10,462 nucleotides of DNA from an uncultured Oceanobacillus sp. Lineage in GTDB: Bacteria > Bacillota > Bacilli > Bacillales > Amphibacillaceae. The DNA lies in the NCBI GenBank assembly GCA_938004015.1, contig CALKWU010000031.1, positions 1 to 10,462 on the forward strand, written 5' to 3'. Under the pieces are notes generated by a model, which was not told the origin of the DNA, made no database searches, and saw nothing but the letters and a program-made list of their open reading frames with translations. The translations under genes and the position numbers were made by a program. Positions 6,304-10,462 of this stretch are shown here, piece by piece (position 1 is the stretch's first letter; each line of letters starts with the position of its first letter).

Positions 6304-8018
6304 ACGGATTGACTCCTTCCCAGGAATTCGACAGCTAAACGCTTCTGAGAAAATTCTTCAAAAGTGACTAACTCGACAACTTTACCTTCTTCCATCACCA
6401 AAATCAAATCCATCTGTTCCAGCCAATGGAGGCGGTGGGTGGCAAAAAACACCAGTCGGTTTTCCATCACCGGAATCATCCGCTGTTTGATATCATATTC
6501 TGTTTCAATGTCCAAATGGGCGGTTGGTTCATCAAAAAACATGATCGGAGAATTTTTGACGATGGCCCTTGCCAAAGCAACGCGCTGCTCCTCCCCGCCA
6601 CTTAAGCGCCTACCTCCTTGACCGATTTTTTCGTCCAATCCAGCGGGGAGTTTTTCGATGAGATTGATGAGCCCGGCAATTTCCACCGCTTCAGCCACCT
6701 CGGCGTCCGTCGCTTCCGGATGATACCAGCAAATATTTTCCCGTACCGAACCGGAAAAAATATACGGATGCTGCGGGATATAGGTCAGTTGCTTCTGCCA
6801 AGCAGAAAATGACAGATGCTCGAGCCGTTCCCCATCATCAATTTGGATGGATCCTTCAGTCGGGCGTAAAAATCCGGTTAGCAAATTGATTAAGGTCGAT
6901 TTTCCCGCACCGGATGCCCCGATGATTCCGATTTTTTGAAACCCTTCCACGTGAAAGTCGATGCCCTCGACAATCATACGGTTTTCTTTTTCTGCCCTTA
7001 AACCGAGATTCTGAATCGTCAACGTACGCCATTCATTCCAAACCGGGATATGAACGGCCTCATCGCCCGATCTGTGAATGTCTTTTTCCAATATCTCATG
7101 AATCCGTTCACCCGCTTCTTTCCCATCCATCGTCGCATGAAAATCATTCCCGAATTCACGAACAGGAGAAAAATAATCCGGTGCTAAAATCAGGACAGTG
7201 AGAGCTATTTCCAGCATCGTCGTTCCATTGATGAGGCGGATGCCCAATTCTACGGCAAGAACCGCAATGGATAGACTCGAGAAAAAATTGAGGTTGAAAG
7301 ACGACAAGAATGTGAGCACTAATGTTTTCATCGTCGTTTTCCGGTAGCGTTCACTCGTTTCAGCAATTGCTTTGACATGGGATGTACTTTTACCTAAAAA
7401 TTTCAATGTCACGATTCCCCGCAACGAATCGACGAAATGACGGGATAGCACTTGAAAGGTCGTCAGTTGATCATCCATTTTTTTCTTTGCTGCAAGGCCC
7501 AACAACACGAGAAAAAGAATCATAATCGGCATCGTCAACGTCAAAACAAGGCCTGATAACACATCCAAATCATACGTGTACAGCAGAATCATCGCCGGAA
7601 TGACGAACATCGCAAGCATTCGAGGGATGAATAAATGCAAATAGTTACGGAAATCGGCGATCCCTTCCAAACAAAGAGTCACGGTATCTCCCGTGCCAAA
7701 TCTGGAAATCCCCTTAGGGCCTAACCGGAAAATTTGATCCAATAATTGTTCCTGCAGATCGAGAGCCGTCGTTTCTGCAAAACGATAACTGATTCGTTCC
7801 CGCATCCATTGCAATAAATGACGGAGAATAAAAAAGAAAAGGAAATACAACAAATAATCAAGGACAGCAGACCATGCTGTCCCTTGAAACAATAAGTTGA
7901 TTGCTCTTGCCAAAAAGACCGCTTGGGCGATAATCATCATCCCTTGTAGAACGGTCAAGATTCCGATGACAATGACTATTATTTTTGCATGTTTATATTG
8001 AAAGAGACGTTTATCCAT
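6300..8018 (-). CDS. cydD: CydD-type subunit of the cytochrome bd assembly ABC transporter (CydC in B. subtilis naming)
   Basis: A 572-residue ABC half-transporter that forms a heterodimer with the next gene product. The membrane domain (about 1-315) has the CydD signatures MIIAQAVFLARAI, MRERISYRFAE and LSRHFVDSLRGIVTLKFLGKS. The ATPase motifs are Walker A GASGAGKS (367-374), Q-loop Gln416, signature LSGGEEQR (472-479), Walker B IMFFDEP (492-498) and His528, all apparently functional. Start at 8018 is chosen because this ATG overlaps the cydB stop as TGATG. The open frame continues upstream to 8078, but those residues lie inside cydB. The ribosome site ahead (GAAAGAG) is weak, so translation probably depends on coupling from cydB. 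Family-based naming makes this CydD; the same position in the B. subtilis operon is called cydC. Confidence 0.93.
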   Translation of the reverse strand: MDKRLFQYKHAKIIVIVIGILTVLQGMMIIAQAVFLARAINLLFQGTAWSAVLDYLLYFLFFFILRHLLQWMRERISYRFAETTALDLQEQLLDQIFRLGPKGISRFGTGDTVTLCLEGIADFRNYLHLFIPRMLAMFVIPAMILLYTYDLDVLSGLVLTLTMPIMILFLVLLGLAAKKKMDDQLTTFQVLSRHFVDSLRGIVTLKFLGKSTSHVKAIAETSERYRKTTMKTLVLTFLSSFNLNFFSSLSIAVLAVELGIRLINGTTMLEIALTVLILAPDYFSPVREFGNDFHATMDGKEAGERIHEILEKDIHRSGDEAVHIPVWNEWRTLTIQNLGLRAEKENRMIVEGIDFHVEGFQKIGIIGASGAGKSTLINLLTGFLRPTEGSIQIDDGERLEHLSFSAWQKQLTYIPQHPYIFSGSVRENICWYHPEATDAEVAEAVEIAGLINLIEKLPAGLDEKIGQGGRRLSGGEEQRVALARAIVKNSPIMFFDEPTAHLDIETEYDIKQRMIPVMENRLVFFATHRLHWLEQMDLILVMEEGKVVELVTFEEFSQKRLAVEFLGRSQSV

Positions 8019-9034
8019 CAGTATTTCAACTGCTCTTTCTCTCCGGTGATCCGCTTTCGGAAAACATAATAACTCCAAATCGTGTAGGCGAGTACGACCG
8101 GCAACAATGTAAACGCGACAATCGTCATCACTTTCAAGGAATAATTACCGGATGACGCTTCATATAAGGTCATATGGTTGCTCGGATCAATCGAACTGAA
8201 CATCACATTCGGGAACAAAATGACGAAGAAAAAAGCTGTGATAACGATGATGATGATCCCGGTGGATGCAAAACTGAAGCCTTCTTTTTTCGTTTTCAAA
8301 AATTGGTATAGGGCGATAAATGCAATGGCGACAATGGTGAACATCGCAACACTGATTGCACCTTTTTCCGTAAATGCTTCTGTGTAAACCGCAGTAAGCC
8401 CGATGAAGATGGCAAGACAACTGCCTAACCACCAATATAATTTCTTAGCTTGCTCCGCTGAACGTTCGCGCAATGAGCCGGTCGTTTTCAAAGAAATAAA
8501 CGTCAGACCGTGAACGTACGTCAGCAAAACAAACGTGATGCCGCCAACAACGGTATAAAAATTAACCACATCGGTAAAGCCAAGATACATATTCATATCA
8601 CTTTCCACCGGCAAGCCTTTGATGAGACTCGTAAACAGCACTCCGACAAGAAAAGGGGGCAAAATGCTGCCAATAAAAACTGCCCAGTCCCATGTTTTGA
8701 TCCAATTCGAATGCGGAGCCCGGCCTCGAAATTCAAAGGATACCCCTCTTGCAATCAATGCGAGCAGCAAGATAACAAAGGGGATGTAATAGCCGCTGAA
8801 TAACGTTGCATACCAATGGGGAAAAGCAGCGAACATCGCACCACCGGCCGTAATCAACCACACCTCATTTGCATCCCAAAACGGGCCGATGCTATTGATA
8901 AGAGTACGCCTTTCCAAGTCGTCCCGGGCAAGAAAACGGGTCCCCATCCCGACTCCAAAATCAAAGCCTTCCAGAAACATGAAACCTATAAATAATATGG
9001 CAATCAACAAAAACCAAATTTCACTCAGTTGCAT
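8018..9034 (-). CDS. cydB: Cytochrome bd quinol oxidase subunit II
   Basis: A 338-residue integral membrane protein, the usual length for Bacillus CydB, with eight or more hydrophobic helices. Hallmarks include FLEGFDFGVGMGTRF in the first helix (about 20-34), PFWDANEVWL (about 51-60), GGAMFAAFPHWYATLFSGYY, and the arginine-rich SFEFRGRAPHSNW loop. CydB pairs with CydA to complete the oxidase, which reduces oxygen to water using quinol without pumping protons. Start at 9034 follows AAGGAGG by 8 bases. The open frame extends 13 residues further to 9073, inside cydA, and that extension lacks a ribosome site. The start overlaps the end of cydA by 14 bases and the stop overlaps the cydD start by one base. 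Confidence 0.96.
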   Translation of the reverse strand: MQLSEIWFLLIAILFIGFMFLEGFDFGVGMGTRFLARDDLERRTLINSIGPFWDANEVWLITAGGAMFAAFPHWYATLFSGYYIPFVILLLALIARGVSFEFRGRAPHSNWIKTWDWAVFIGSILPPFLVGVLFTSLIKGLPVESDMNMYLGFTDVVNFYTVVGGITFVLLTYVHGLTFISLKTTGSLRERSAEQAKKLYWWLGSCLAIFIGLTAVYTEAFTEKGAISVAMFTIVAIAFIALYQFLKTKKEGFSFASTGIIIIVITAFFFVILFPNVMFSSIDPSNHMTLYEASSGNYSLKVMTIVAFTLLPVVLAYTIWSYYVFRKRITGEKEQLKY

Positions 9035-10424
9035 GTTCAAGACCTCCTTGTTCAAACGGGTCTTTTTCGACATCGATCTGTTCTTCTTCTTTAAACGGCC
9101 CTTGTTTAATCACCCGAACAAATAAGTAAATCATGGCAATGAGCAACAAGGTGAAAATTAATGAAAAGGAAATCAACGAAAACAAAATATCTCCTGACGA
9201 CACGTTCGGACTGACAGCATCCGCTGTTTGGAAAAGTCCTTGCACAATCCAAGGTTGTCTGCCGATTTCTGACATGATCCACCCGAATGTATTAGCAATA
9301 TACGGAGAGAAAATCATGAGAATCGAAAGTTTCAAGAAAATAGTTCGATTTTCAAGTGTCGCCCATTTCCGGTAAACAAGCCCGAGGAAACTTAAGAGAA
9401 TCATGGCAAAACCAAAGAACACCATAATCCGGAAGCTCCAAAACGTCGTCTTCACCGGCGGAATGTAGTCGCCTTCTCCATAGCTTGCCTCATATTCCGC
9501 TTGAATCGTATTCATTCCTTTCACTTCACCGGAAAGTTTACCGTAAGACAAATAGCTTAAGAGATAAGGAATCTCGATGCGGGCGGATGTTTCTTTCGTA
9601 TCGGTATCAATCAGGGCAAACATCGTCCACGGTGCCGGATCGCCACTATCTTCATAAATGCCTTCCGCTGCAGCCATTTTCATTGGCTGGGCGTCAATCA
9701 AGTAACCAGCTTGCCAATGGCCGGAAAATGCCACCCCTAGCGAACTGATGAAGGCGATGATAAGTCCAATCGTCATCGATTGTTTGAAAACCTGGACATG
9801 CCGTTTTTTCAACAAGTACCACGCACTCACACCGATGACGAAAAATGCTCCAGTCGCTAAAGAGGCAAAAATCGTATGTGGAAAAGCAACAAGCAATTTC
9901 GGATTCGTCAAAACAGCGACAACATCATTCATAATGGCCCTACCTTGCAAAATTTCGTAGCCGGTCGGGTTTTGCATAAATGAGTTTGCCGCCAAAATCC
10001 AAAAGGCCGATAAAATGGTTCCGGCCGTCACGAGCCAAATACTCGCAAGGTGTACGCCTTTGGACAAACGATTTTTCCCGAAAATCCAAATTCCGATAAA
10101 CGTAGATTCCAAGAAAAAGGCGAGCAATGCTTCGATGGCGAGCGGCACTCCAAAAATATCCCCCATGAACCGGGAATACTCAGACCAGTTCATACCGAAT
10201 TGGAATTCTTGAAGAATACCTGTCACGACACCGACAGCAAAGTTAATGAGAAAAAACTTCCCCCAAAATTCGGTCATTTTTTGGTACTTTTCGTCTTTTT
10301 TGACATAGTACATCGTTTGGTAAATCGCAGTAATCGTTGCCAGACCAATCGATAATGGCACGAAAAAGAAGTGAAAAATCGTCGTGCTCGCAAACTGCAA
10401 TCGCGCCAAAAACACTTCAGTCAT
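9021..10424 (-). CDS. cydA: Cytochrome bd quinol oxidase subunit I
   Basis: A 467-residue heme-bearing subunit that oxidises quinol and reduces oxygen at the membrane. Candidate heme ligands are all present: His18 in TTIFHFFFVPLSIGL (counterpart of E. coli His19), His183 in FPHTIFASL (E. coli His186) and Met334 in SFRIMVFFG (E. coli Met393). Glu98 and Glu106 in IEALLAFFLES match the E. coli Glu99/Glu107 pair, and GRQPW is at 388-392. The quinol loop (about 250-325) has the GDPAPWTMFALID and EVKGM parts but lacks the long C-terminal extension of E. coli CydA, so this is the short-Q-loop type usual in Bacillus. Start at 10424 follows AGGAG by 7 bases. It is the first gene of the operon. The hydrophilic tail is acidic, and its last codons contain the ribosome site for cydB. 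Confidence 0.97.
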   Translation of the reverse strand: MTEVFLARLQFASTTIFHFFFVPLSIGLATITAIYQTMYYVKKDEKYQKMTEFWGKFFLINFAVGVVTGILQEFQFGMNWSEYSRFMGDIFGVPLAIEALLAFFLESTFIGIWIFGKNRLSKGVHLASIWLVTAGTILSAFWILAANSFMQNPTGYEILQGRAIMNDVVAVLTNPKLLVAFPHTIFASLATGAFFVIGVSAWYLLKKRHVQVFKQSMTIGLIIAFISSLGVAFSGHWQAGYLIDAQPMKMAAAEGIYEDSGDPAPWTMFALIDTDTKETSARIEIPYLLSYLSYGKLSGEVKGMNTIQAEYEASYGEGDYIPPVKTTFWSFRIMVFFGFAMILLSFLGLVYRKWATLENRTIFLKLSILMIFSPYIANTFGWIMSEIGRQPWIVQGLFQTADAVSPNVSSGDILFSLISFSLIFTLLLIAMIYLFVRVIKQGPFKEEEQIDVEKDPFEQGGLEHATE

Positions 10425-10454
10425 ATGATCACTCCTATTTGTCTGTCTAATTTT

Positions 10455-10460
10455 AGTATA
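10455..10460 (-). promoter_or_regulatory. Candidate -10 box of the cyd operon promoter
   Basis: On the minus strand TATACT (5/6 match to TATAAT) lies 30 bases upstream of the cydA ATG, at a suitable distance from the AGGAG ribosome site. The matching -35 box and any Rex or ResD operator, known to act on the B. subtilis cyd operon, would fall outside the window and cannot be checked. Confidence 0.4.
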
Positions 10461-10462
10461 GA

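Noticed and set aside
8019..8078. Longer N-terminus for CydD
   Set aside because: It lies entirely within cydB, lacks a ribosome site, and the ATG overlapping the cydB stop gives the normal family length.
9035..9073. Longer N-terminus for CydB
   Set aside because: The strong AAGGAGG lies between it and the ATG at 9034, and CydB proteins normally start just before the first helix.

Overview
The window looks like chromosomal DNA of a Gram-positive, Bacillaceae-type firmicute. It carries a four-gene cydABCD-style operon in the Bacillus order, a short-Q-loop CydA, purine permease and MerR genes with Bacillus-like family features, AAGGAG-type ribosome binding sites and sigma-A-like promoters. Genus cannot be fixed from the sequence alone. 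No phage, transposase, tRNA, rRNA or CRISPR array is visible.

Layout, left to right. (1) 1-110 is an intergenic repeat cluster. (2) 139-1515, minus strand, holds a MerR regulator followed by a small four-helix membrane protein of probable YrvL/YvrL type. A 19-bp-spacer promoter with a central dyad lies upstream of merR, and a hairpin terminator overlaps the last codons of the membrane protein. (3) 1646-2596, minus strand, is an unrecognised two-helix membrane protein with a possible PH-like N-terminal domain. (4) 2597-3049 is a 453-bp divergent intergenic region holding the largest repeat cluster and a good sigma-A promoter. (5) 3050-4342, plus strand, is an NCS2/AzgA-type purine permease. 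(6) 4343-4479 is a third repeat cluster between convergent genes. (7) 4480-10424, minus strand, is the cytochrome bd operon: cydA, cydB, cydD-type and cydC-type ABC genes, all overlapping by 1 to 14 bases.

How the genes work together: CydA and CydB form the membrane quinol oxidase (cytochrome bd). The CydD/CydC heterodimer is an ABC transporter needed for its assembly. In E. coli it exports cysteine and glutathione and has been linked to heme handling. The tight overlaps imply one mRNA and coupled translation. The permease, the MerR pair and the unknown membrane protein are not obviously linked to respiration.

The genes are mostly ordinary. The least explained material is a family of short palindromic repeats, with a core close to GGGACTGTCCC followed by a T-run and GGCCC, GACCC or GTCCC. 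It occurs about nine times, only in three intergenic clusters. I see no convincing evidence of a new multi-gene system; the repeats are the best lead.
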